Assembly (NCBI GenBank): GCA_035545535.1
Contig: DASZYF010000198.1
Coordinates: 1 to 47,746, forward strand
Origin: DASZYF01 sp035545535
Lineage (GTDB): Bacteria > Actinomycetota > Actinomycetes > Mycobacteriales > CAJCIY01
DNA length: 47,746 nt
Direction: 5' to 3'
Positions 40,923 through 47,746 of the stretch are shown in pieces. The notes beneath the pieces were generated by a model. The model was not told the DNA's origin. It searched no databases and saw only the letters and a list, made by a program, of their open reading frames with translations. A program made the translations under genes and the position numbers. The stretch's first letter is position 1. The number at the start of each line of letters is the position of its first letter.

Positions 40923-42728
40923 GTGACGCAGCCCACGCCGGGCCGCTCGGGTCACGTCATCGTGTGCGGGCTGCACGGCGTCGGCATGCGCATCGTCGAG
41001 CAGCTGCACGCCGCCGGCGTCCCCGTCGTCGTCGTCGACGACGCGCCGGAGCAGCGGCTCGTGCAGGTCGTGCACGGCCTCGGAGTGCCGCTCGTCCCGT
41101 TGAGCCCGCTGCTCCCGGAGACCCTGTGGGAGGCGGGGCTGCGCGACGCGATCGCGGTCATCGCAGTCGAGTCGGACGACCTCGCGAGCCTGGAGGTCGC
41201 GCTGCACACGAAGGACCTCCGTCCGGACGTGCGCGTCGTCGCGCGCGTGACCAACCCCACCGTCGGGAACGCCGTCGAGGCGGTGACCGGCACCCGCACG
41301 GTCCTGTCCGTCCCGACCCTGACGGCGACGACGTTCATCGAGGCCTGCCTCGGCACCGCGGAGCGCCCGCTCGACGTCCCCGGCGAGGACCTCATCGCGG
41401 TGACGACCGTCGCCGACGTGCACGACTCGTTGCGGGCGCGCTACGGCGACCTCGCCCCCGTCGCGGTGGTGTCCCACGCGGACGGCGAGACCGTCGTGTG
41501 CCCGGGCCGCGACCACACCGTCTCCCCCGGGGACGCGGTGACGCTCGTCGGCCCGCGCGCGGAGGCCCGCGCGCGGGCGATCGCGCCGCCGCCCGAGGAA
41601 CCGAACCAGGCGGTCATCGCGCAGCGGAACGCACGGCGCTGGGTGCGCCGCGCGAACGCCGCGCTCGCCTCCGAGGCCGGTGGGGCGCTGCGGGCCGCCG
41701 TCGCGGCCGCCGGCGTGCTCGTGGCCATCTCGACCGTCGTGCTCTCCCTCGCCTACCGCGTCCCGCAAGCGGGCGGCGGGACGAAGCACCTGCCCCCGCT
41801 CGACGCGCTCTACTTCACCCTGCAGACGGTCGCGACGGTGGGGTTCGGCGACTTCAGCTTCACCGGCCAGCCGCGCTGGCTCGAGGGGTTCGGCATCCTG
41901 CTGATCGTCACCGGCGCCGTGGTCGTCGCGACGTCGGTCGCGCTGCTGACCAACTTCATCGTCAGCCGCAGCATCGAGCGATCGCTCGGCCGCACGCGCA
42001 CCACGACCGCCCGCGGGCACGTCGTCGTCATCGGCCTCGGGGGAGTCGGCGTGCGGGTGGCGCAAGGCCTGCGGGCCGCCGGGCGCGAGGTCGTGCTCGT
42101 CGACCGCGACGACAACAACCGGTTCGCCGCCGAGGCCCGCGATCAGCACATCCCGCTCATCGTCGGCGATGCCACCAACCCGCGCACGCTGCGGGCAGCC
42201 GGCGTCGACCGCGCCCGCGCCGTCGCGGTGCTGACCAGCGATGACCTCACCAACATCGAGACCGGCCTCGTGGTGCGAGACGTGCTCGGCGATCGGTGGA
42301 GCCGCGCGCGGGTGGTGCTGCGCGTGTTCGACCGCCCGCTCGCGCGCACCGTCAGCGCGTCGTTCGGCTTCCGGCACGTGTACTCCACCGCCGACCTCGC
42401 GGCGCCCTGGTTCGTCGGCTCGGCGCTCGGCCTCGACGTGCGCGGCTCCTTCTACGTCGCCGACCGCCCGTTCCTGCTCGGCCGGCTCACCGTGAACGCC
42501 GGAGGCGGCCTGGCCGGCATCGCCATGGCCGACCTCGACGCGCGCACCCGGGTCGTCGCGCTCGCCCGGGCCGCCAACGGGCTCGCGCTGGAGCACCCGC
42601 CGCGCCGCGACACCCGCTTCGACCCCGGCGACGAGGCCTACCTCGTCGGCCCGTCCGAGGAGATCACCCGCGTGCTGCGCCGCGACCGCGCCGGAGCGGA
42701 CCCCGACCAGCCGCCCTGCCCGGCTTGA
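40923..42728 (+). CDS. Potassium channel with RCK/TrkA domains flanking the pore
   Basis: The 601-residue product has two NAD-binding RCK (TrkA_N) domains separated by a two-helix K+ pore. The first RCK begins HVIVCGLHGVGMRIVEQL near residue 11, with a TrkA_C-like part to about 225. Helices lie at about 258-280 and 318-342, with selectivity filter TVGFGDF at about 304-310. The second RCK begins HVVVIGLGGVGVRVAQGL near residue 363 and ends with another TrkA_C-like domain. It should be a ligand-gated K+ channel in the membrane, with both gating rings in one chain. GTG 40923 is the only start after an in-frame stop at 40893. Confidence 0.88.
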   Translation: MTQPTPGRSGHVIVCGLHGVGMRIVEQLHAAGVPVVVVDDAPEQRLVQVVHGLGVPLVPLSPLLPETLWEAGLRDAIAVIAVESDDLASLEVALHTKDLRPDVRVVARVTNPTVGNAVEAVTGTRTVLSVPTLTATTFIEACLGTAERPLDVPGEDLIAVTTVADVHDSLRARYGDLAPVAVVSHADGETVVCPGRDHTVSPGDAVTLVGPRAEARARAIAPPPEEPNQAVIAQRNARRWVRRANAALASEAGGALRAAVAAAGVLVAISTVVLSLAYRVPQAGGGTKHLPPLDALYFTLQTVATVGFGDFSFTGQPRWLEGFGILLIVTGAVVVATSVALLTNFIVSRSIERSLGRTRTTTARGHVVVIGLGGVGVRVAQGLRAAGREVVLVDRDDNNRFAAEARDQHIPLIVGDATNPRTLRAAGVDRARAVAVLTSDDLTNIETGLVVRDVLGDRWSRARVVLRVFDRPLARTVSASFGFRHVYSTADLAAPWFVGSALGLDVRGSFYVADRPFLLGRLTVNAGGGLAGIAMADLDARTRVVALARAANGLALEHPPRRDTRFDPGDEAYLVGPSEEITRVLRRDRAGADPDQPPCPA

Positions 42729-42737
42729 CGCGGGTGC

Positions 42738-42743
42738 AAGGAT
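42738..42743 (+). promoter_or_regulatory. -10-like hexamer AAGGAT for the Rieske gene
   Basis: AAGGAT ends 6 nt before the GTG at 42750. The A2 and T6 positions are kept, but the first base is not T. Confidence 0.45.
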
Positions 42744-42749
42744 CGTCCG

Positions 42750-43103
42750 GTGGCCACCACCGTGAACAAGCCCGCCCCGCGCACCGTCGAAGGTGCCGGT
42801 CCCTGGGCCGTCGTCAACACCGGGAAGGGCTCCCCCGCGGATGACGGCATCGCCGCCGTCTCCCGCAAGTGCCGGCACCTGCGCGCCGACCTCGCCGGCG
42901 GCACGGTCGACGAGGACGGCTGCCTCGTCTGCCCATGGCACCACTCCAAGTACGACGTGACCACCGGGCGGATGGTCGTCGGCCCGCAGGGGGCCTTCGC
43001 GAAGGTCCCCGGCCTCGGCGCGCTGTTCAAGGGCCTCACCGCCGTGCTCCCGCTCCGCCGCGGCGAGGTCACCGTCGACGGCGACACCGTCACCATCGAC
43101 TGA
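42750..43103 (+). CDS. Rieske-type [2Fe-2S] protein
   Basis: This 117-residue protein is essentially one Rieske domain. The cluster ligands are C41 and H43 (SRKCRHL) and C61 and H64 (VCPWHHS), in the C-X-H then C-X2-H order typical of ferredoxin-like and oxygenase-associated Rieske proteins. No membrane helix or partner oxygenase is in the window, so it is probably a small soluble electron carrier. The GTG at 42750 gives the full domain. Its stop TGA is overlapped by a CTGA, where the next gene may begin. Confidence 0.9.
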   Translation: MATTVNKPAPRTVEGAGPWAVVNTGKGSPADDGIAAVSRKCRHLRADLAGGTVDEDGCLVCPWHHSKYDVTTGRMVVGPQGAFAKVPGLGALFKGLTAVLPLRRGEVTVDGDTVTID

Positions 43104-43129
43104 TCCCGCACGCACCATCGGCGCCGATC

Positions 43130-45364
43130 CTGTCTGACGAGGCCAACGCCCCGCTCCGCGAGGAGCAGGACGCCGTCGCGCGCCTCTACCGCCGGCTCGA
43201 CGAGCTCCGCGAGGCGACGGCCACGCGACTGCAGATCACCCGGCGCACGCGCGCGGGCGGCACGCCGGCCGCGCAGTCGGAGCGCGACGCGTTGGCCGCT
43301 CGTGACGAGGACCGGCTCGCCGAGCTGTACGCCGTCGACGACGGGCTGTGCTTCGGCCGGCTCGACCTCGATGACGGCCAGCTCGTGCGGCTCGGTCGCA
43401 TCGGCCTGTCCGACGAGGACCAGCAGCGCATCCTCGTCGACTGGCGCGCCCCGGCCGCGGCCCCCTTCTACCGCGCGACGGCGCGCACGCGCATGGGCGT
43501 CACCCGCCGGCGGCACCTCCGCACGCGCGGCCGCGACGTCGTCGGCGTCGACGACGAGCCGCTCGACCTCGCGCGCCTCGCCGACTCCGACCGCGCGCGA
43601 CTCACCGGCGAGTCCGCCCTGCTCGCCGCCCTCGCCGCGCCGCGCACGGGCGTCATGCGCGACGCCGTCGCGACGCTGCAGGCCGAGCAGGACGAGGTCA
43701 TCCGCGACGACCTCGCCGGCGTGCTCATCGTGCAGGGCGGTCCCGGCACCGGCAAGACGGTCGTCGCGCTGCACCGCGCCGCCTACCTGCTCTACACCTA
43801 CCGCGAGCGGCTCGGCCGCAGCGGCGTGCTCGTCGTCGGCCCCGGCCGTCCGTTCCTGCGCTACGTGGAGCAGGTCCTTCCCGCCCTCGGTGAGCGGGCC
43901 GTCGTGCTCGCCGCCGTCGGCGAGCTCTACCCGGGCATCGAGGTGACCGGCACGGACAACGCCCGCGCCGCGCGGCTCAAGGGTGATCCGCGCATGGTCG
44001 CGTTCGTGCGCGCCGCCGTGCGCGACCGGCAGTCGGTGCCGCACCGCGCCATCGAGCTGCGGATCGACGGCCGTGACCTCGAGCTCGACCTGCGCACGAT
44101 CCGCCGGGCGCGGGACCGGGCGCGGGACAGCCGACGGCCGCACAACACCGCCCGGAACATCGCGGTGCGCGCGATGCTCGAGCACCTCGCGCGGCAGATG
44201 GTCGGGCAGGAGGGCTGGGACGCGCTCGAGGGCAGCGACCGCGACGCCGTCCTGCGCGACCTCATCCGCGAGCCGAAGATCCGCACCGCGGTCAACGGCA
44301 TCTGGCCGCACCTCACCGCCGAGCAGCTGCTCACCGACCTCTACGCGAGCGCCGACCGGCTGGCCGCCGCCGGCGGTGGCCTGCTGCACCGTGAGGAGCT
44401 CGCGTTGCTGCGGCGGGACCGGCCGGAGCCCGAGGGTGACCCCGGCTGGACCGAGGGTGACGTGCCGCTGCTCGACGAGGCGGCCGAGCTGCTCGGCGAG
44501 ACCGACCCGTGGGCGCGCCGCGAGGCCGCGCGCGAGGAGGCCGCCCGCCGCCGCGAGACGCGCTACGCCCAGGAGGTGCTGTCGGTGTTCGGCGGCGGCG
44601 GTCCGCGTCCGGACGCCTCCACCCTCGCCGAGCGCTACTCGGGTGCGTTCCGCAACAACCGCCTGCGCGACGTCGCGCTCGGCGACCGCGAGTGGGTCTA
44701 CGGGCACGTCGTCGTCGACGAGGCGCAGGACGTGTCGCCGATGGTGTGGCGCCTGCTCGCCCGACGCTGCCCGACGCGCTCGATGACCGTCGTCGGCGAC
44801 CTCGCGCAGGGCGGCTCGGCCTGGTCGCCCGCGTCGTGGGGCGATGCGCTCGAGCCGCACGCGCCCGACGCCTGGCGGGTGCGCGAGCTCTCGATCGGTT
44901 ACCGCACGCCACGGCAGGTCATGGGTCTCGCGACCCGCGTGCTCGCCGAGCTCGATGATCGGCTCTCCGCCCCGCAGGCGATCCGCGACGGCAGTGAGGA
45001 GCCGTCGATCGTCGTCACCACCGACGTGCGCGCCGCGGCCGCGCAGGCGATCTCCACGGCGCTCGACAAGCTCGAGGACGGCCGGCTCGCCGTGATCGCG
45101 CCGCTGGCCCTACTCGACGCGCTCCGCGCCGAAGCCGAGCGGCTCGCCCCCGGACGGGTCGGCGACCCGGCCACCGCACCGGTCGCGGTGCTCGGCGCCC
45201 GCGACGCGAAGGGCCTCGAGTTCGACTCGGTCGTGCTCGTCGACCCCGGCGCGATCGTCGCCGCGTCCGAGCGCGGCCTCTCCGACGCCTACGTGGCCCT
45301 CACCCGCACCACCGACCGCCTCACGGTGGTCGCGGCCGAGCCGGCGCCGGCGTGGCTCGCGTGA
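43130..45364 (+). CDS. helD: HelD-like RNA polymerase recycling ATPase (UvrD-family)
   Basis: About 744 residues, close to mycobacterial HelD (about 736). The N-terminal coiled-coil arm (REEQDAVARLYRRLDELREA), LCFGRLDL, RILVDWRAPAAAPFY, Walker A QGGPGTGKTVVAL, Walker B VVVDEAQDVSPM, IGYRTPRQV, LGARDAKGLEFDSVVLV and YVALTRTTDRL are all in family order. HelD pulls RNA polymerase off DNA and links to rifampicin tolerance in some species. The start is unclear: there is no in-frame ATG, GTG or TTG before TTG 43292, which would delete the coiled coil. I place it at CTG 43130; CTG 43100, overlapping the Rieske stop, is the other candidate. Confidence 0.88.
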   Translation: MSDEANAPLREEQDAVARLYRRLDELREATATRLQITRRTRAGGTPAAQSERDALAARDEDRLAELYAVDDGLCFGRLDLDDGQLVRLGRIGLSDEDQQRILVDWRAPAAAPFYRATARTRMGVTRRRHLRTRGRDVVGVDDEPLDLARLADSDRARLTGESALLAALAAPRTGVMRDAVATLQAEQDEVIRDDLAGVLIVQGGPGTGKTVVALHRAAYLLYTYRERLGRSGVLVVGPGRPFLRYVEQVLPALGERAVVLAAVGELYPGIEVTGTDNARAARLKGDPRMVAFVRAAVRDRQSVPHRAIELRIDGRDLELDLRTIRRARDRARDSRRPHNTARNIAVRAMLEHLARQMVGQEGWDALEGSDRDAVLRDLIREPKIRTAVNGIWPHLTAEQLLTDLYASADRLAAAGGGLLHREELALLRRDRPEPEGDPGWTEGDVPLLDEAAELLGETDPWARREAAREEAARRRETRYAQEVLSVFGGGGPRPDASTLAERYSGAFRNNRLRDVALGDREWVYGHVVVDEAQDVSPMVWRLLARRCPTRSMTVVGDLAQGGSAWSPASWGDALEPHAPDAWRVRELSIGYRTPRQVMGLATRVLAELDDRLSAPQAIRDGSEEPSIVVTTDVRAAAAQAISTALDKLEDGRLAVIAPLALLDALRAEAERLAPGRVGDPATAPVAVLGARDAKGLEFDSVVLVDPGAIVAASERGLSDAYVALTRTTDRLTVVAAEPAPAWLA

Positions 45365-45373
45365 CGGGAACGA

Positions 45374-45388
45374 CCGGGGAGCCCCCGG
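45374..45388. terminator. Stem-loop between helD and tRNA-Leu
   Basis: CCGGGG (45374-45379) and CCCCGG (45383-45388) form a perfect 6-bp stem with a 3-nt loop, just after the helD stop and before the 3' end of the convergent tRNA gene. Confidence 0.6.
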
Positions 45389-45413
45389 CCGTCTTCCGTA
45401 GGTGGATCCTGCG

Positions 45414-45496
45414 TGGGCGAAGAGGGATTTGAACCCTCACGTCCTTACGGACACACGGACCTGAACCGTGCGCGTCTGCCATTCCGCCACTCGCCC
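45414..45496 (-). tRNA. tRNA-Leu (anticodon CAG)
   Basis: The minus strand reads an acceptor GGGCGAG paired to TTCGCCC with discriminator A, a D-arm GAATGGCAGACGC, an anticodon loop TTCAGGT giving CAG, a long class II variable arm with TGTCCGTAAGGAC, and a T-arm GGTTCAAATCC. The 83-nt length is normal for a leucine tRNA. The 3' CCA is not encoded. It lies just upstream of fhaA, a location shared with mycobacteria. Confidence 0.96.
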
Positions 45497-45537
45497 GAGC
45501 AACAGGTCTAGAAGGCTATCAGCGGCACTCGGACGCC

Positions 45538-45563
45538 TACGATCGGCTTCCAACGGGAAGGAG
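45538..45563 (+). promoter_or_regulatory. fhaA promoter -10 (TACGAT) and Shine-Dalgarno
   Basis: TACGAT (45538-45543) fits the TANNNT -10 box, and AAGGAG (45558-45563) stands 7 nt before the GTG at 45571. This is one of the few genes here with a short but normal leader. Confidence 0.6.
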
Positions 45564-45570
45564 AGCCCAG

Positions 45571-46404
45571 GTGGGCGTCCTGCAGACCTTCGAGAAGCGC
45601 CTCGCCGGGCTGGTCGAAGGGGCCTTCGCCAAGGTCTTCAAGGGCAGTGTCGAGCCGGTGGAGATCGCCAAGGCCCTGGCGGCTGAGGCGGACGGGCACG
45701 CCGTCGTGTCGGCGAACCGCACCCTGGTGCCCAACAGCTTCCTCGTGGAGCTCGGGCCGCGTGACTACGACCGGCTCGCGCCGTACTCGGAGGCCCTGGG
45801 CGGCGAGCTCGCCGCGATGGTGCGCGAGCACGCCGACGAGCACCGCTACTCCTTCGTGGGGCCGGTGACCGTGGCCCTGGCCCACGACGGCTCGCTCGAC
45901 ACGGGCGTCTTCCGGGTCCACGCGGAGGTGAGCGCCGACGGCGCCTACACCCCGCAGTCCGAGGACACCCCCGTGCCGGCGGCGGTCGCGGTCGTGCCGC
46001 CGACGGCCGAGCCGGTCCCGGACGCCCCGGCCCCGGAGGTGGTCCCCGAGGCCGCGCCGGTGATCGCGCCCGAGCTCTCGGCCCCGACGCCCACGCCGCC
46101 GCGCGCCGCCTCGGTGGCCCCCGCCCGGCTGCACTTCGAGGACGGCCGCGCCTTCGACCTGGTCGCCGCCGTCACCCGCATCGGCCGCTCCCGTGAGGCC
46201 GACCTCCGCCTCGACGACGGCGCGGTGTCCCGCCAGCACGCCGAGATCCGCCGCGACACCGACGGCAGCCACGTGCTCGTCGACCTCGGCTCGACCAACG
46301 GCACCCAGCACAACGGCGAGAAGGTCAGCTCGGCCCGGCTCGTCGACGGCTCGCAGATCAGCATCGGGGCCACCACGCTCACCTACCGGGCCCGGCAGGT
46401 CTAG
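45571..46404 (+). CDS. fhaA: FhaA, DUF3662 and FHA domain protein
   Basis: The 277-residue product has the DUF3662 domain at about 1-110 (LQTFEKRLAGLVEGAFAKVF, VEIAKALAAEADGHAVV). A Pro/Ala/Val-rich linker covers about 125-185. The C-terminal FHA domain at about 190-275 has ITRIGRSREADLRL and the phosphothreonine-binding SRQHAEIRR with DLGSTNGT. In mycobacteria FhaA binds phosphorylated MviN and PknB targets and regulates cell wall synthesis. The linker is much shorter than in Mycobacterium FhaA. GTG 45571 is set by the Shine-Dalgarno. It leads the fhaA-fhaB-pstP cluster. Confidence 0.96.
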   Translation: MGVLQTFEKRLAGLVEGAFAKVFKGSVEPVEIAKALAAEADGHAVVSANRTLVPNSFLVELGPRDYDRLAPYSEALGGELAAMVREHADEHRYSFVGPVTVALAHDGSLDTGVFRVHAEVSADGAYTPQSEDTPVPAAVAVVPPTAEPVPDAPAPEVVPEAAPVIAPELSAPTPTPPRAASVAPARLHFEDGRAFDLVAAVTRIGRSREADLRLDDGAVSRQHAEIRRDTDGSHVLVDLGSTNGTQHNGEKVSSARLVDGSQISIGATTLTYRARQV

Positions 46405-46414
46405 GCGAGCTCTG

Positions 46415-46882
46415 GTGGTCCCTCCCGTCGCGCTGCTCGCGCTGCGCATCGGCTTCGTGACGCTGCTCTGGGTCTTCGTGCTCGCAGTGGTGCTCACGCT
46501 GCGCACCGACCTGTTCGGCCCGCGGCCGGGCAAGCAGCGCGCGGCGGCCCGCCCGGCGCCCGCGCCCAAGCCCGCCCGCGCCCAGCGCAAGGCGAACCTG
46601 CGCCTCGTCATCACCGAGGGCGCGCTCGCCGGCACGACCGTCCCCCTGGGTGACCAGACGGTGACGATCGGCCGGGCCGACTCGAGCACGCTCGTCCTCA
46701 CCGACGACTTCGTCTCCAACCACCACGCGCGGCTGATGCGGCGCGACGGCACCTGGTACGTCGAGGATCTCGGCTCGACCAACGGCACCTACCTCGACCG
46801 GCAGAAGGTCACCGACCCGACCCCGTTGCCGCCCGGGGTCCCCGTCCGGATCGGCAAGACCGTGCTGGAGCTGCGCCAGTGA
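46415..46882 (+). CDS. fhaB: FhaB (FipA-like), membrane-anchored FHA protein
   Basis: A 155-residue protein with one N-terminal membrane helix (about 8-30, GFVTLLWVFVLAVVLTL), a basic Pro/Ala linker, and an FHA domain at about 60-155 with VTIGRADSSTLVLTDDFVSN, HHARLMRR and DLGSTNGTYLDR, all binding positions intact. In mycobacteria FhaB (FipA) joins FtsZ and FtsQ at the division site after PknA phosphorylation. GTG 46415 is 10 nt after the fhaA stop, and pstP begins 8 nt after its end, so one operon is likely. Confidence 0.94.
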   Translation: MVPPVALLALRIGFVTLLWVFVLAVVLTLRTDLFGPRPGKQRAAARPAPAPKPARAQRKANLRLVITEGALAGTTVPLGDQTVTIGRADSSTLVLTDDFVSNHHARLMRRDGTWYVEDLGSTNGTYLDRQKVTDPTPLPPGVPVRIGKTVLELRQ

Positions 46883-46889
46883 CGGCCCG

Positions 46890-47746
46890 ATGACGCTGCA
46901 CGTCGTCGGGGCCGTAGCGCGCAGCGACGTCGGTCACGTGCGCGAGGACAACGAGGACGCGGCGTTCGCCGGCAACCGCCTGCTCGCGGTGGCCGACGGC
47001 ATGGGCGGCCACGCGGGTGGCGAGGTCGCGAGCCGCGTCACCATCGCCGCGCTCGCGGCGCTCGATGAGGACGCGCCCGGCACCGACCTGCTGACCGCTC
47101 TGCGCGTGGCCGTCGACGACGCGAGCGAGCGCATCCGCGGGATGGTGCAGGGCGAGCCCGACCTCGCCGGCATGGGGACCACGCTCACCGCGCTGCTCGT
47201 GAGCGGGCAGCGCATCGGCCTCGCGCACATCGGCGACAGCCGCGGCTACCTGCTGCGCGACGGGGCGCTCACGCAGATCACGCACGACCACACCTACGTG
47301 CAGGACCTCATCGACGCCGGCCGTCTCACCCCCGAGGAAGCCGCGCAGCACCCGCGGCGCTCGATGCTGCTGCGCGCGCTCGACGGCCGCGACGACGTCG
47401 AGGTCGACCTGCGGGTGCGCGAAGGCCGCACCGGCGACCGCTACCTGCTGTGCTCCGACGGGCTGTCCGGAGTCGTGTCGGCCGACACGATCCGCGAGCA
47501 GCTCATGCTGCCGAGCCCCGAGGACGCGGCGCAGTCGCTCGTCGACCTCGCGCTGCGCGCGGGCGGCCCCGACAACATCACGGTGGTCGTCGCCGACCTC
47601 ACCGACGACGAGGCGCGCTCCGCCGGGGAGCCGCAGGTCGCCGGCGCCGCATCGCTCGAGGCGCCGGCCCGGCCGAAGGGCCGCACGTCAGCGGCCGGCC
47701 CACAACGGCTTCGACCCCGCGGAGTTCAACCCGTCGCATTCGGACG
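46890..47746 (+). CDS. pstP: PstP, PP2C-family Ser/Thr phosphatase, 3' end beyond the window
   Basis: The reading frame opens at ATG 46890 and is still open at the window end. The catalytic domain (about 1-240) has the PP2C metal motifs GHVREDNED, VADGMGGHAGG, IGDSRGYLLRDG, LLCSDGLSG and GGPDNITVVV. PstP is the partner phosphatase that reverses PknA/PknB signalling and controls cell wall growth. The expected membrane helix and outer domain lie outside the window. Codon-position bias switches frame near 47688-47695, so the last ~50 bp may contain an indel or belong to another frame. Confidence 0.94.
   Translation, partial: MTLHVVGAVARSDVGHVREDNEDAAFAGNRLLAVADGMGGHAGGEVASRVTIAALAALDEDAPGTDLLTALRVAVDDASERIRGMVQGEPDLAGMGTTLTALLVSGQRIGLAHIGDSRGYLLRDGALTQITHDHTYVQDLIDAGRLTPEEAAQHPRRSMLLRALDGRDDVEVDLRVREGRTGDRYLLCSDGLSGVVSADTIREQLMLPSPEDAAQSLVDLALRAGGPDNITVVVADLTDDEARSAGEPQVAGAASLEAPARPKGRTSAAGPQRLRPRGVQPVAFG
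47688..47746 (+). other. Apparent frame switch near the 3' edge of pstP
   Basis: Downstream of about 47690 the frame of the phosphatase ends its codons mostly in A or T, unlike the rest of the gene. The +1 frame regains G/C third positions and reads HNGFDPAEFNPSHSD. This suggests one missing or extra base nearby, either a draft-sequence error or a real frameshift. Confidence 0.55.

Noticed and set aside
45411..45413. Encoded 3' CCA on tRNA-Leu
   Set aside because: The bases after the discriminator do not read CCA, so CCA must be added after transcription.

Overview
The window is chromosomal DNA from a high-GC actinomycete. Evidence: very GC-rich third codon positions, a proteasome activator (Bpa), an FhaA-FhaB-PstP cluster beside a tRNA-Leu, a HelD-type RNA polymerase recycling factor, DUF5926 and DUF4446 proteins, and a LAATG (class E type) sortase signal. 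I cannot name the genus. The right edge is the start of the conserved fhaA-fhaB-pstP cluster, which in actinomycetes normally continues into rodA, pbpA, pknA and pknB and lies near the replication origin. No origin, phage, IS element or CRISPR array is visible.

Left region (1-15.2 kb): a cut-off secreted alpha/beta hydrolase and an MBL phosphodiesterase-like protein (minus strand) diverge from an alpha/beta hydrolase-adenylate cyclase fusion whose hydrolase nucleophile is missing. After three tandem stem-loops comes a 2172-residue secreted gingipain-like (C25) peptidase carrying glycine-type pentapeptide repeats built on GLAGI. It diverges from a 1212-residue two-headed cyclase/P-loop ATPase/TPR signalling protein, followed by an alpha/beta hydrolase and a quinone oxidoreductase.

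Middle region (16-28.7 kb): a membrane-anchored protein divergent from bpa; a methyltransferase-cupin-methyltransferase operon; a LuxR-type ATPase regulator; a minus-strand group of DUF4446, pheA, serS and a HAD phosphatase; and, divergent from it, a LarB-LarC2 fusion (nickel-pincer cofactor synthesis) translationally coupled to a DUF2079 membrane protein.

Right region (28.7-47.7 kb): DUF5926; an SDR-CPBP protease pair; an amidase; a TPP-riboswitch-controlled NCS1 transporter (CytX-like) coupled to an FAD-linked oxidase; an Fpg/Nei glycosylase divergent from a fatty acid desaturase; a secreted penicillin acylase ending in a sortase signal; a 46-codon membrane micro-ORF; a K+ channel with RCK domains on both sides of the pore; a Rieske protein; HelD; tRNA-Leu(CAG); and fhaA-fhaB-pstP.

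A window-wide feature is that about fifteen genes on both strands lack a Shine-Dalgarno site and instead have an NANNNT (-10-like) hexamer 6-7 nt before the start codon, the signature of leaderless transcription. Genes with real Shine-Dalgarno sites are the minority. The sequence shows no single self-contained novel system. The strongest candidates for new biology are the GLAGI-repeat peptidase with its divergent cyclase-ATPase regulator, the LarB-LarC2 fusion, the TPP-riboswitch mini-ORF, and the wall-anchored penicillin acylase.
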